Below are positions 35,630 to 46,289 of a DNA stretch of 64,000 bases, in pieces (position 1 is the first letter of the stretch; each line of letters opens with the position of its first letter). The position numbers were made by a program, and so were the translations under genes. The stretch is from contig JAGMUV010000021.1 in assembly GCA_020744425.1 (NCBI GenBank), positions 930,001 through 994,000 on the forward strand, given 5' to 3'. This DNA comes from Dactylonectria macrodidyma. Taxonomy: Eukaryota; Ascomycota; Sordariomycetes; Hypocreales; Nectriaceae. The notes below the pieces were generated by a model. It was not told the origin of the DNA. It ran no database searches and saw only the letters and a program-made list of their open reading frames with translations.

Positions 35630-38600
35630 GATGTTTCAGGTAATGCAACTGAATGTAAGAAAACAGGATATGGTACATGAAAGCCTAATGAACGACAAGC
35701 AACTCCAAGACGTTGCAGTTATTGCGATCCAAGAACCACAGGCACGGAATGTTGACGGCAAACTACGTACAGTCCCTATGGGACATCCCAAATGGATCAA
35801 GATGGTCCCCACAATTTGGAGGGATAGCAGATGGGCGATCCGGAGCATGTTGTGGGTGAACAAGGATGTGGAGGCGGAGCAGATACCAATAGAGTCAGCG
35901 GACATGACGGCAGCCGTCTTACGGCTCCCTGAGCGCCTGGTCCTGGTAGTATCAGCTTATGTACCAGGAGGAGACACTCAGGCTCTACGAGACACCTGCG
36001 ATATCTTACGCCAGGTGATCACAGATACGAGAAGAGATGCAGGCAGGGTTGTGGATGCGGTGGTTGTCGGAGACTTCAACCGGCACGACCAGCTATGGGG
36101 AGGAGACGATGTTTCTTTAGTGAGACAGGGCGAAGCGGACCAGATTATTGACCTTATGTACGATCTCGGTCTCACTAGCTTGCTCCCCAGAGGGACGAAG
36201 ACGTGGAGTGGCGGAGACTTTGAAACAACGGTCGACTTGGTCTTGGCTTCGGAGGAGTTGACAGCTTTGACTGTCAAATGCACGATACACGGGACGGAAC
36301 ACGGCTCTGATCATCGGGCGATTGACACGGTTTTCGACATCTCGGTTCCCGTACCAAAACAGCAGGATCGACTTCTCCTGAAGAATGCGCCTTGGAAAGA
36401 CATCAACGCAAGAATTGCAAGCGCGCTGGAGATAACACCATTGGAAGGCACAGTGCAGCAGAAGACTGACCGGTTGATGTCGGTGGTTACGGAGGCGGTT
36501 CACTCCCTGACACCAAAAGCCAAGCCATCGCCGTATGCCAAACGATGGTGGACGACGGATCTGACACAGCTTCGCCAAATATACACGTACTGGAGGAACC
36601 GTGCTCGAGCCGAGAGACGGGCAGGACGGATCAGGACGGAACTGGAGGAGATGGCGAAGGGGGCCGCGAAGCAGTATCATAGCGCTATCAGGCAACAAAA
36701 GAAGAAGCACTGGAATGAGTTTCTTGCGGATAACGACAACATCTGGGAGGCAGCTAAGTACTTGAAGTCGGGGGATGATACAGCATTTGGCAAAGTACCG
36801 CAGCTGGTCAGGGCTGATGGGACAACTACTACAAACCACAGAGAACAAGCGGAAGAGCTGCTGTCCACGTTCTTTCCTCCCTTGCCGAACGACATCGGCG
36901 ACGAAGGCACTAGGTCCCAGAGAGCCCCGGTACTGATGCCCGACATCACACTGGAGGAGGTGGAACGACAACTATTCGCAGCGAAGTCATGGAAGGCACC
37001 CGGGGAAGATGGACTACCAGTGGTGGTGTGGAAACAGGTGTGGCCAGCAGTCAAGCATTGGGTGATGTCCATTTTCCGAGCGTCTTTGGAGGAGGGAACG
37101 CTACCTGATCAGTGGAGGCATGCAAAGATCGTACCGCTTAAAAAGCCTGATAAAGAGGACTACACGATGGCCAGAGCCTGGCGGCCGATCTCACTGCTCG
37201 CCACCCTTGGCAAAGTATTGGAATCGGTGGTAGCTGAAAGGATCTCACATGCTGTGGAAACGTATGGCCTGCTCCCGACGAACCACTTTGGGGCCCGCAA
37301 ACGGCGATCGGCGGAACAAGCGCTTCTGCTATTGCAAGAACAGATCTATATCACTTGGCGGCGTCGACTGGTGGTGAGTCTCGTCAGTTTCGATGTCAAG
37401 GGGGCCTACAATGGAGTGTGTAAGGAAAGGCTGCTCCAGAGAATGAAAGCACGTGGCATCCCGCAGAAGCTACTTCGATGGGTCGAGGCATTCTGCTCAA
37501 ACCGCACGGCAACGATTCAAATCAACGGCGAGTCATCAGAGGTTCGAGAATTACCGCAAGCTGGCCTCCCACAAGGTTCTCCGCTGTCCCCAATCCTGTA
37601 TCTCTTCTTCAATGCGGATTTGGTCCAGCGGCGGATCGACAGCAATAGAGGGGCGATAGCATTCGTGGACGATTTCACAGCCTGGGTCTCAGGTCCAACA
37701 GCACATAGCAACCGCAAGGAAATCGAATCAATTATTAAAGACGCATTGGACTGGGAGAGGAGGAGCGGTGCGACGTTTGAGGCGAGCAAGACGGCGATCA
37801 TTCACTTCACCCGGAAAGACTACAAGTCCGACTCCGAACCGTTCACAATCAAAGGACAGTCAGTGCAACCGAAACACCATGTCAAAATTCTAGGAGTCAT
37901 CATGGACGCTGGGCTCAAGTACAAGGAACACATCGCAAGGGCGGCCTCCAAGGGGCTTGTAGCAGCAATGGAACTGAAGAGGTTGAGGGGCCTGTCGCCA
38001 GCAACAGCAAGGCAATTGTTCACAGCTACCGTAGCCCCGGTGGTGGACTACGCGTCCAATGTGTGGATGCACAGGTTCATATACAGACTCATGGCACCGA
38101 TCAACAGGGTTCAGAAAGCAGGGGCACAGGCAATCGTGGGGACGTTCAATACTGTAGCGACAAGCGTGGCAGAAGCAGAAGCTCATATCATTCCAGCACA
38201 GCAACGGTTTTGGAGGAGAGCGATCAAGATGTGGACGGATATCCACACATTGCCTGACACCAACCCTCTTCGCAGGTTGACGTCCCGCATACGAGCATTC
38301 AGAAAGTCATATCGGTCACCACTCTACCAGGTAGCAACAACGCTTAGGGACGTACCAATGGAGCAGCTGGAAATCATTCAGCCTCTCACGCTAGCGCCAT
38401 GGGAAGAACGAGTAGAAGTTATCACTGATGAGGCAGCAGCGAGAGAGGCGGAAGCAAGTTGGGCCATACGCATCGCGGTGAGCAGCTCTGCTCGGAACGA
38501 TGTAGTAGGTGTCGGTGGCGCAGTCCAGATATCAGCAGCGGTACGAGGCGGGCCAGAGCTCGTGACTTTCTCGTTCACTCTTGGTATGAGAACAGAACAG

Positions 38601-39380
38601 AACCCGTACAGCGGAGAGCTTGCAGCAATGGCGTATGCCCTAAGGCGAACCATACCAAAACTTCGACACCGCAGCATCGCACTGATGACGAGTAACAAAG
38701 CTGCCTCGCTTGCAGTCAAGCAACCTCGCCAGCAATCGGGTCAAGAATATATACGGTGCATCTACGATTCTGTCAAAGAGCTCCGAAAGGATGGAAATGT
38801 TTTAAGGATCGTGTGGCTTCCCTCTAGCGACGAAAACAGGCTCCTGAAGCATGCTAAGGAGGAGGCTCGGAAGGCAACACAGCAGGGAGCTACCCCCGAA
38901 AAGCAGTTCCCCAGCATGCAATCCACAACACTCAGCACTACACGCTCTAAAGTCAACACTAAGTGGTCACTGCCAGAGAAAGTTGGAAAACACTCCAAAC
39001 GAGTCGATGCAGCACTACCGGGTAAGCACACAAAACAACTCTATGACCAACTATCGTGGAAGGAAGCCAGTGTACTTGCCCAGCTGAGAACAGGTATAGC
39101 GAGATTGAATGCATACCTCTTCCACGTCAAAGCCGTACCATCGGACTGGTGTGATTGTGGACGAGCGAGGGAGACAGTTGAACACTTCCTCTTCCGATGC
39201 CGAAAGTGGACAGCATACCGTGCAGAGATGCTTCAATGCACTAGCGCCCAGAGGAGCAATGTCTCTTTTTATCTTGGAGGAAAGTCGCCATCTGATGATC
39301 AAAAATGGGTGCCAAACATGAATGCCGTTCGGGCGACAATCCGATTTGCGTTGGCCACGGGCCGCCTCGATGCAAGTTAA
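35622..39380 (+). CDS. LINE ORF2: endonuclease, reverse transcriptase, RNase H
   Basis: About 1252 residues. The N-terminal APE-type endonuclease shows [28 protein letters not shown] and HGSDHRAI. Reverse transcriptase motifs follow: [47 protein letters not shown] and the catalytic AFVDDFTAW. An RNase H region ([20 protein letters not shown]) and a C-terminal zinc motif ([18 protein letters not shown]) complete it. The frame is open upstream to 35310, but the ATG at 35622 in the ORF1 stop overlap is the natural start. No stops or frameshifts were found. The RNase H lacks an obvious full set of acidic residues, so its activity is unsure. Confidence 0.92.
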   Translation: MSRMFQVMQLNVRKQDMVHESLMNDKQLQDVAVIAIQEPQARNVDGKLRTVPMGHPKWIKMVPTIWRDSRWAIRSMLWVNKDVEAEQIPIESADMTAAVLRLPERLVLVVSAYVPGGDTQALRDTCDILRQVITDTRRDAGRVVDAVVVGDFNRHDQLWGGDDVSLVRQGEADQIIDLMYDLGLTSLLPRGTKTWSGGDFETTVDLVLASEELTALTVKCTIHGTEHGSDHRAIDTVFDISVPVPKQQDRLLLKNAPWKDINARIASALEITPLEGTVQQKTDRLMSVVTEAVHSLTPKAKPSPYAKRWWTTDLTQLRQIYTYWRNRARAERRAGRIRTELEEMAKGAAKQYHSAIRQQKKKHWNEFLADNDNIWEAAKYLKSGDDTAFGKVPQLVRADGTTTTNHREQAEELLSTFFPPLPNDIGDEGTRSQRAPVLMPDITLEEVERQLFAAKSWKAPGEDGLPVVVWKQVWPAVKHWVMSIFRASLEEGTLPDQWRHAKIVPLKKPDKEDYTMARAWRPISLLATLGKVLESVVAERISHAVETYGLLPTNHFGARKRRSAEQALLLLQEQIYITWRRRLVVSLVSFDVKGAYNGVCKERLLQRMKARGIPQKLLRWVEAFCSNRTATIQINGESSEVRELPQAGLPQGSPLSPILYLFFNADLVQRRIDSNRGAIAFVDDFTAWVSGPTAHSNRKEIESIIKDALDWERRSGATFEASKTAIIHFTRKDYKSDSEPFTIKGQSVQPKHHVKILGVIMDAGLKYKEHIARAASKGLVAAMELKRLRGLSPATARQLFTATVAPVVDYASNVWMHRFIYRLMAPINRVQKAGAQAIVGTFNTVATSVAEAEAHIIPAQQRFWRRAIKMWTDIHTLPDTNPLRRLTSRIRAFRKSYRSPLYQVATTLRDVPMEQLEIIQPLTLAPWEERVEVITDEAAAREAEASWAIRIAVSSSARNDVVGVGGAVQISAAVRGGPELVTFSFTLGMRTEQNPYSGELAAMAYALRRTIPKLRHRSIALMTSNKAASLAVKQPRQQSGQEYIRCIYDSVKELRKDGNVLRIVWLPSSDENRLLKHAKEEARKATQQGATPEKQFPSMQSTTLSTTRSKVNTKWSLPEKVGKHSKRVDAALPGKHTKQLYDQLSWKEASVLAQLRTGIARLNAYLFHVKAVPSDWCDCGRARETVEHFLFRCRKWTAYRAEMLQCTSAQRSNVSFYLGGKSPSDDQKWVPNMNAVRATIRFALATGRLDAS

Positions 39381-39721
39381 CTGGGGAGACAGGCCTCTCC
39401 CTATCCACCCCCCTTACAACCCTCCTATTTCGACCTCACCCTACCCTCACCCCGTGCCGAAATAGCGAACACCGCTTCAGCCGCCGTAGATAGGACACTG
39501 AACACTTGGAGAATAGGCTTCAAGCTAGCTCGTTAACAATATTACTAACCCACGGGAACCCGTAGAGAGAGAGAGCAAATGAGAATGCATAAGCAAGGCG
39601 AGGACATAGTATTGGGCTTGAGGAGACTAGGACACAATTTGGGCAATGTATGGTAATATTACTAACTGGTGCCCTTTCGGCTTAAGCCGCCGGGCGTTAA
39701 TAAATTGATTGATTGATTGAT

Positions 39722-39734
39722 TGTATTAATTTCA
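39722..39734. repeat. Right target-site duplication of the LINE
   Basis: TGTATTAATTTCA, identical to 34158-34170. Confidence 0.85.
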
Positions 39735-39819
39735 TTCCCTAAAAAAAATTCACCAAAATGCTACTAATTCCCTATTTCCTCAGAATGTAACCTTCCCTCC
39801 TGCCCCATTCCAAAATGAC

Positions 39820-40666
39820 CTATCACTCACAACCCAAACAGTATCCTATCCATCCTCACCTTCCTTTCCTTCCTCCCTCAAATCCAACGTATCATCCTCA
39901 AGAAATCCGGCGCCGACATCTCTCTCTTTTACATCCTTCTCAACACCATATCAGCCACCGAGCAATCCACCCTCGGATTCTACTACATCGTCAGTCGCAG
40001 CTATGATTCCGATTTCTTCGTCCACGATCCACGCAATCTAGGTGACTGACTCAATCTACTCCAACTCATTGTGGTGTGGCTTATGTCTCTTATACTGTAA
40101 GATCGCTCCAAAGTCATCTGATAAATCCTCGTTTGCTGTTCCCTACTGGACTCTAACATAATCCACAGGTTTGCATCATGTCTGTTTTACGGTCCAAGCA
40201 ACGCTCCTAAAGGGCGTGTGGTAGCGTTCTACGTGTCATTCCTGTTCATCTCCGTAGTCCCAGTGTTCATTGACTTGTCGATCCCCCGAGAGAGAGGGAT
40301 GACAAGGAGTGGTATGGAGCACTTTTCTATGGCATCCATTCCATGGCTATCAATCCACTCGTCACCCTTGGAGGCATCGCAGCTTTCTTCTTCCAGTGGC
40401 AGCAAGCCTCTGCGCTGAGCTCTGTTGGTTTAGCGGCACAAGCATTCGTCTTCGCTGCTGTGGCGCTGTCGTGGATTGCAAGAGTTCAATTCGTAGAAAT
40501 GAAGAGATGGGGACCGGACTTTCCCCTCAAGGCTTGGTATCAGCTTGTGGGTTGGGCAGCGGTTGATAATGGGATTTTTGCAATTGTACAGGCGGCGTTG
40601 TTATATCTGTCTAGACGGCATCATCGTAGAAAGAGTAGTGAGGAGGAACCTCTTTTGAGCCACTGA
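39820..40666 (+). pseudogene. PQ-loop-like multi-pass membrane protein, broken
   Basis: Exon 1 reads NSILSILTFLSFLPQIQRII followed by LKKSGADISLFYILLNTISA, with the FLPQ signature of PQ-loop membrane proteins, and continues to HDPRNLGD. There a TGA replaces an expected W codon (inferred TGG). An intron (GTAAGA...CCACAG, about 40098-40169) leads to LFYGPSNAPKGRVVAFYVSF, then a frame change in a GA-rich run leads to the open 40343-40666 part with two more hydrophobic helices. The C-terminus ends in basic residues and EEEPLLSH. Its start is not visible and may have been lost at the LINE insertion. Confidence 0.5.
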
Positions 40667-40695
40667 ATAAATAGCAGGTCTCGGAAGAAATCTAT

Positions 40696-41257
40696 TTACT
40701 CTGCTATAGTAAATTCTACAGCATTTGAAGCTGGCACTATGAGCTTTGGCCGTCCGCCATTATCCTGAGGCTCGGTAACTCGCCCTTTGATGAAACAGGG
40801 CAGCTTGACCACAGTTTCTACATGATCTGAGCTATCTCCCCAGTCCCACCAGTCTAACTTGACGCCCTTGAATACATAGCGAAACACATCCCCAACACTC
40901 GTATCATCAGGCAGACCTCCCTGTGCTTGTAGCCGATGTGATGTCGTCCACGTCTCTCCTGCTTGAAGGCCTTCGAAATTCTCATCCTGGCTCACGTTAA
41001 TGCTAACATCGGGATCGTCGACAATCATGAAGCCAGTGCTGTCGTCCTCGATCTTCTCCCATGTGTTCTCTCGACGGCGATATAACCTGTACCCTTCACG
41101 GGGACCGTACCACGACTGGAAAGGGTAACTGTGAAATGTGATCGCCGGGCTGCCAGTTGGAGCCTCATATAGCACGCTAATCTTCACATCTACTTCACCA
41201 CCTAGGGGAACAATCTTTTCGCAATCGAGACTGACACTCAGCGTCGGTGCCTCAGGA
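40696..41257 (-). CDS. Conserved fungal hypothetical protein (partial model)
   Basis: From a probable 3' splice site (CCATAG at about 41258) the frame is open to 40696: PEAPTLSVSLDCEKIVPLGG, then ITFHSYPFQSWYGPREGYRL, KLDWWDWGDSSDHVETVVKL, ending VPASNAVEFTIAE. Beta-rich composition is apparent. I do not recognise a named domain. The first exon was not located with confidence. The adjacent 41290-41620 segment encodes a similar WPGGEIAIWDWGSKEQH block, so the two look like tandem relatives. Confidence 0.45.
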
Positions 41258-41289
41258 CTATGGCGGAGTTAGCGAATCTTCTCCATCAC

Positions 41290-41620
41290 TCAATATAGAA
41301 AATACTTCCATTCTTTCCGAAGCAGCAATCGGGGAAGGACTCCTTGCGCCTCCGCGTCCAGACCAAACTTGTTGAACTCAAGAGTGACTCGCGCAGCAGG
41401 GAGGCATATCTTCGGCACCTTCTCACCCAACCTCTGACCCAAGTGTTGCTCCTTCGAGCCCCAATCCCAAATGGCGATCTCACCGCCGGGCCACACCAGC
41501 TCGTATTTCTCAGGTCAACTACAGAGTATCGGGAAGTTGACATCGATGTACGGAGGAGGGGGCACACATTCTTGGGTTTTCATGGTGCCGCTTTTGGAGG
41601 CCATCTTCCCAGTGGCTGCC
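41290..41620 (-). pseudogene. Tandem relative of the 40.7-kb protein, broken
   Basis: The minus strand reads PPPPYIDVNFPILCS, then a TAG, then EKYELVWPGGEIAIWDWGSK, EQHLGQRLGEKVPKICLP and a stop at 41290. The WDWG...(K/V)KLP pattern parallels KLDWWDWGDSSDHVETVVKL of the neighbour. The in-frame TAG and lack of a start suggest a pseudogene. Confidence 0.4.
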
Positions 41621-41836
41621 CCACTTCCACCACCCCAGTGGCCAACTTCGCGCTGGGACCCTTGGCAGCCCCACCTCCAAGCACACTACACATGAACGTT
41701 GGCTTAATTTAATCATTAGCACCACCACTTCTAGAGGCCCGAAAAAGCCAGTCCTAGTCATCTAGCATTCCTTTCTGTTACTAAACATTTCAAAGCCTTA
41801 TTCATATCATCACGAAGCTGGTTCTGTAGCGGAACT

Positions 41837-44235
41837 ATGGCCGTCGTATCATCCACCCGCACCAGGTCTCAGAAACCTCGGGAGCACTATGAAGCGAGAC
41901 GCCAGAAGCTTCGCTAGAGGCCCATCAAGAGGAGACATGCAAAAGAGACACAGATCAACATGCATAATGTGAAAGCCAAATAGGAAAGGTGAGCTGGCGC
42001 AAAGACCTTTTTCTGTGTGAGTACTAATCAAACTAAATTCTGCGAGCACCTTGGCGAGATCCTACTTAAGTATCTCAAGAATTCCAAAAAGGAAGACATC
42101 ATGATGTTCTTTGAGTGGATGCTAGATACTTATAAGGGTATTAAGAAGCAAGTTTCGGTACATTCCTACAAGAGAAGGCTGTTTCAGATCTATCATAAGT
42201 CTGTCGGTGAAGATTTTAATGATGGAAACAAAGACATTTTAGACATCAGTTCAAGATCATCAGCTTCTTCAAGTTACATTTACTAATGTCAGCCTTACAG
42301 TATATTAATGGGTATCTCACGATCCAGTACAACCTCGATACCTCTGAGAAGGAAAAACCTGTCATGAATGTGGATGATGTGTACCTTGTTCAGCATCACC
42401 TCTACGTGCACGATACTTCCATCTTTCCTGATGAGCGTCAACGAATTCAGTTGGCTTTGTTGATTCTTCTTCAAGCTTATACAGCTACGAGACCTCGCGT
42501 ACTCGTCTATAAACGCATCGACAAAGAAAAATGCGAGATCATTACTTTGGATGGGAAGACGACATCACCGAAGCGGAGTATGGAGAATGGGACCCTGATG
42601 TGGATGACTTTAAGACCATCAGCTACAGGGATATCAACCTGTTTCTCTTGAAGGGTGAAGATGGTGGGAAAGACTTGCCAGCAATGGAAGTGACTCTCAG
42701 ATATACGAAAGGCTGGGAGCGAAGAGAGAAACCGTAAGTTTCCCCCTAGCCAATATGACAGTTATGAAGCCTAACATAGTACTAGGAAAATAGTTCCTCT
42801 CTACCAAGTTGACGATCTTATATTTGATGCAATACTGCTCATGATTGCGCTTGCTCTACTAGATGAAGCATTTAAAGCAAACATTCATTCAGTCCAGGAC
42901 TTCTACAGCGTTCAGGTTGTACCAACACGAAACTCGACAGAGTTTCACTGGAGCAAGGACATACGGGACATTCCAGTTTTTAGGCAGGCAGTGCAGATAG
43001 ATGATGGGACGACCCGCACATCCCCCACGCTTCATTATCACACGAATCTTTACTACCTCCAGAGGCTAGGCATTTCAGCGGGTTTTATGCAGCTTCTGAG
43101 CCCGTATGTTATTCGTCGGGGTGCGGGAGAAGGAGTCGAAGGTGAGTTTATAATATTGCTCACCATAAGCAACTGACGACTAACTGCAATAGCCGTTGCA
43201 TCGCAGCCACAACTTCAGCAGGTCATGGGCCATAGAGACGCGGGAGTCTACCAGGCATATATGAATCGGCAATTTCAGGTCGATACCATAGCCGCCTTCC
43301 TTGGACGTCCTTCAGCCAACGCCTTGATGAAGGCTGCGAGCCACATGAGTCGATTTGTCGATTCAAGAGCCCCAACAACTGCCAGTCCAGAAGAGCTGGC
43401 AAAACTCAGGGACAGTTCCAATCTCGCGCAACTCGTAGAGCTCCGCGACAACCTCCGTGCTGACGTTCAACATCAGTCAGGTACTGTCGAGAAGGCAAGA
43501 CTTGCTGGAACCAAGCTTTATGAGATGTATTACAACGCAGATTGTCAAGTACGCGCAGCGAGATCTCGGATAAACAGACTCGCCAAGGTCAATACCAGGC
43601 AAGAATTCTTCGAGGCAATCAACACGGCAGACATCAACGCTCAATTGAGTGACCCGAGCTGGATGGCTCAACTGAACAATGCAAGTCAGCAAGCAGAACT
43701 TTCGTACTGCTTGGAGGAGCGGAAGATGATTGCTGATCTGATTTGCGCTGACACCAACGGACTTGACGACGAAACTAGACTGAGACACCGCATATTTACT
43801 ACGCAGGCCATGGTCGAGTTGGGGAGGAGGAAGGAATTTCGACCGGTAAAACCATCAGGTGCGGAGCCAGCCAGCGTCAAACGCTCTACAATCGCGTTCC
43901 CAGAAAAGTGCACCACACTGCAGTGTTTCTTTTGTTTCTGGGACGAGAGGGTAGCAACAGCTGCAAGGCTGCGGGGGTTTTCTACTAAGTATAAGGCATG
44001 AGGGCACGTTTTTAGCCACTATCTTGACCGTGTGGCTTGGGGGCTAATACGTTACTCTGAAGCCAACTGCAAGGAAGCAGCGATTCAGTTAGACAGTGTG
44101 GCCGCTTTCCAGGGGCATGTGACCCGGGAGCATGGGTATGATATTTTCAGTAGATACAAAGTTGGCTTTGGAATAAAGCCAGAGTCTAGGGTAAAGGTAT
44201 CTCAGTGTAGTCTGCCGCCAGTGCTAGGATTGTAA
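41837..44235 (+). pseudogene. DUF3435 tyrosine recombinase (Starship-captain family), damaged
   Basis: The family signature is clear: EWMLDTYKGIKKQVSVHSYK, YNLDTSEKEKPVMNVDDVYL, DTSIFPDERQRIQLALLILL, AYTATRPRVLVY, LTPYCIRRG-like LLSPYVIRRGAGEGVE, QQVMGHRDAGVYQAYMNRQ, AAFLGRPSANALMKAASHMS. The R (TRPRVLV), R (VIRRG), H (MGHRD) and Y (YQAYM) of a tyrosine recombinase are all present. Introns at 42249-42292, 42734-42785 and 43142-43192 are GT...AG and in phase. Lesions: stops in the first exon, a 1-nt frame change in the A-run near 42528, and TGA at 43999-44001 where the reading would otherwise continue into the C-terminal zinc-finger region (CFFCFWDE..., GHVTREHGY to about 44180). Captains integrate and excise giant Starship elements. 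Here the gene looks decayed. Confidence 0.8.
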
Positions 44236-44582
44236 TCTATCAATTTAGAGATGCTATTTGGGTCATGGCTCTATTTACTGCCACGATTTAGAAATTAGAG
44301 TAAATATTTCATAAGTTCTAAAAACACTCTTCCATTCCCGGCTCTCACATGGTATTAAGATCGTGCACGCTACGTCGACTCTGGCTCAGTCGAAGTCTCG
44401 TGCGGTGATTGTGCTTGTTGGTCATATCACTGCCGTTTCCATACCGTTGACTCACGTGACTACATTAAAAACTGTATTCTGAAACCGTATTGGGAAGCTC
44501 TTAGTCGTACCCCTCCCCAGCTAGGCTCGCATCAGCTGCAGGTAAACAGTCAATTCGATCAGGGTGATAGCGTTCAACACGA
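44236..44582. other. Spacer, nothing recognised
   Basis: No gene or repeat was identified between the recombinase remnant and the MITE fragment. Confidence 0.3.
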
Positions 44583-44640
44583 CGTGGAGCCCAAAGATGA
44601 TGATTGTATTGATCTAGGATGCCTCCGGCCCCCTCTTTTC
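44583..44640 (+). repeat. Fragment of the MITE-like repeat
   Basis: GTGGAGCCCAAAGATGATGA, then GATGCCTCCGGCCCCCTCTT, match the left arm of the 3.9-kb element almost base for base, ending abruptly after CTCTTTTCTTG. Confidence 0.75.
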
Positions 44641-44829
44641 TTGTGGCAATTCACCACGGCCCAATCCTCGGCTCTGGCGAATCGTCCAGGTGACTGTCAG
44701 TGGCAGCTGACCACAGCAACCATTCTTATTCCACTATTCTGCCGCGAAAGTACAAGCTATAAATTACCCGCGACTCCTACGACCTTGCTCTTACAGAGTT
44801 AAAAGAGAACGAAGAGATGTGTGCTTACA

Positions 44830-45440
44830 ACTGTTCTTCCAGCTTATTTCTGTGACTGCTGGACGGCCCCGAAGCCGATAAGCCGATAGCGAAGACCCTT
44901 CCTTATGGACAGCCGAGGGCAATCGTCGCGGTCGAGGGGGATATGGCTGAGGTGGAGGGCCGGTAGCCGGGAGGAAGCCAAAGCACATTATGCCCGTTCC
45001 ACTTGATCCAGAAGTTGTCGGGGCTTAGACTGCAACCGTGGGGTTGTGATGTCTCTGAAGCTTGGGGATCGGGCTGAGGCTGAGCTGCAGGACTAGATCC
45101 AGTCTTGTCTCCGGCCTGGACTGCAGCTTGTCCGCTGTAGGCACCCACGTGAACACTTTGCTGCATAGGGCCCAGTTCAGTGAGGGCGTGGGAGCCAGCA
45201 GTGTCGAATGCTGAGTTGACCGAGCCGCCGTGGCCCTCGAGCGTGCGTTGCAGCGCCCCCGTCGCCGCATCCCAGATCTTGACCGTCCCGTCCTCCGACC
45301 CCGACGCGAGCCGCCTGCCGTCGCTAGAGAACGCGACCGAATTGACCGGGTCGCCGTGGCCCTCGAGCGTTTGTGACCGGCATCCACGGCTGGCTCTGGG
45401 TCGGGGCTCTGCCCATGCGACCGCGTTTGCTGCACCACCA
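44830..45440 (-). pseudogene. WD40 tail of an NLR, fragment
   Basis: Minus strand: GHGDPVNSVAFSSDGRRLAS, GSEDGTVKIWDAATGALQ, TLEGHGGSVNS, that is about one and a half WD40 repeats. Then come the typical C-terminal cap SPDNFWIKWNGHNVLWLPPG, YRPSTSAIS and TIALGCP, which closes fungal NACHT-WD40 receptors. A TAA falls where the family reads S after GCP. No NACHT part is attached. It is an orphan C-terminal piece. Confidence 0.75.
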
Positions 45441-45575
45441 GCTCTTGCTCGGCCGGGATGTCTCCGTCAACAAGTTCCTGGCAACACCTCGCTCAATTCC
45501 ACTGGTATCCCTAAATAGCATTTGGCTGTGTTGGTGCAAATGAGGGTATACGATCCCGTTTGGAGGAAGTAACAT

Positions 45576-46289
45576 TGGGCCAAAACTTAATCGTAGTCAG
45601 AACGGCATCACGGAAGCGTACCGGTATATGAGTAGACTCCGATACCTCATGATTTTCGGTGCATTTTCCCGTCCAAAAAATTGATGTAAAATTAGCTGAA
45701 TTATTTTAATGAACAAAACTTTGCCCCCTTCTATGGCCCTGTGTATGTCATTCGCTGGATGTAGGTAGTGTTTTCTCTCTAACACTTGATCCGGCTGTAG
45801 GCTGGGTTGCGGGTCTCTGGGGGTTTGGCAGTGAGGTACATGACAATTGGTGGGTATTGACGCCTATTTAGAAGTTACTTTATTTTTTTTTTTCCAATCA
45901 AGGGCCGCTTTTCCTTCCGAACGCTCCTCGGCGGCCGCAACTCTCTCTGGTTCCATGAAACTGGACCGATGGGGAGCTGGAGTGTTAGCTCGTGCTTTTC
46001 AACAAGCCACGCACGCAAACCCCAGTATCAGCCGGCTATCCAGGCCGGAGGCGTCCAATTAGAGGCTTATCCGAATACGGTCGCTTGCGTGGCAGGACGA
46101 GGCGGTCCTGGTGGGGAAACTTGTGGCGGCACAGCCACTGCCACGTTCACAATGTATTTCATCTTGGCGTCTGCAGACCACAAACGAGATGGCTTGGGCA
46201 CGAAACTGCGGAGCCTAGGGTCGCATATATCTAGAGGACACGCCCCTGCTGGCTAGGCTCGATTTCCTAGCAACTTCGAGCGCGCAATC
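45576..46289. other. Upstream region of the HeLo-NACHT gene
   Basis: No gene recognised. A T-run lies at 45883-45893. It is the presumed promoter region of the NLR starting at 46290. Confidence 0.35.

Larger units (their letters stand above)
34171..39721 (+). mobile_element. Full-length Tad1-type LINE (non-LTR retrotransposon)
   Basis: The 5551-bp element is bracketed by a 13-bp duplication (TGTATTAATTTCA). It contains a short 5' leader starting GATCTCTTCGGGA, two open frames (ORF1 and ORF2), a 3' UTR and a tail of TTGA/ATTG repeats (39704-39721) instead of poly(A). Layout and domain order match the Tad1 clade of fungal LINEs. Both ORFs are uninterrupted, which suggests a recent insertion. 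The leader has the motif ATCTCTTCGGGA twice, at 34172 and 34191. A 5'-truncated relative lies at 56655-57235 on the minus strand. Confidence 0.9.

Noticed and set aside
45025..45518. Arg/Ser-rich minus-strand ORF and its plus-strand partner
   Set aside because: They are shadow frames of the WD40 remnant, whose correct frame shows GHGDPVNSVAF and TVKIWDAATG.
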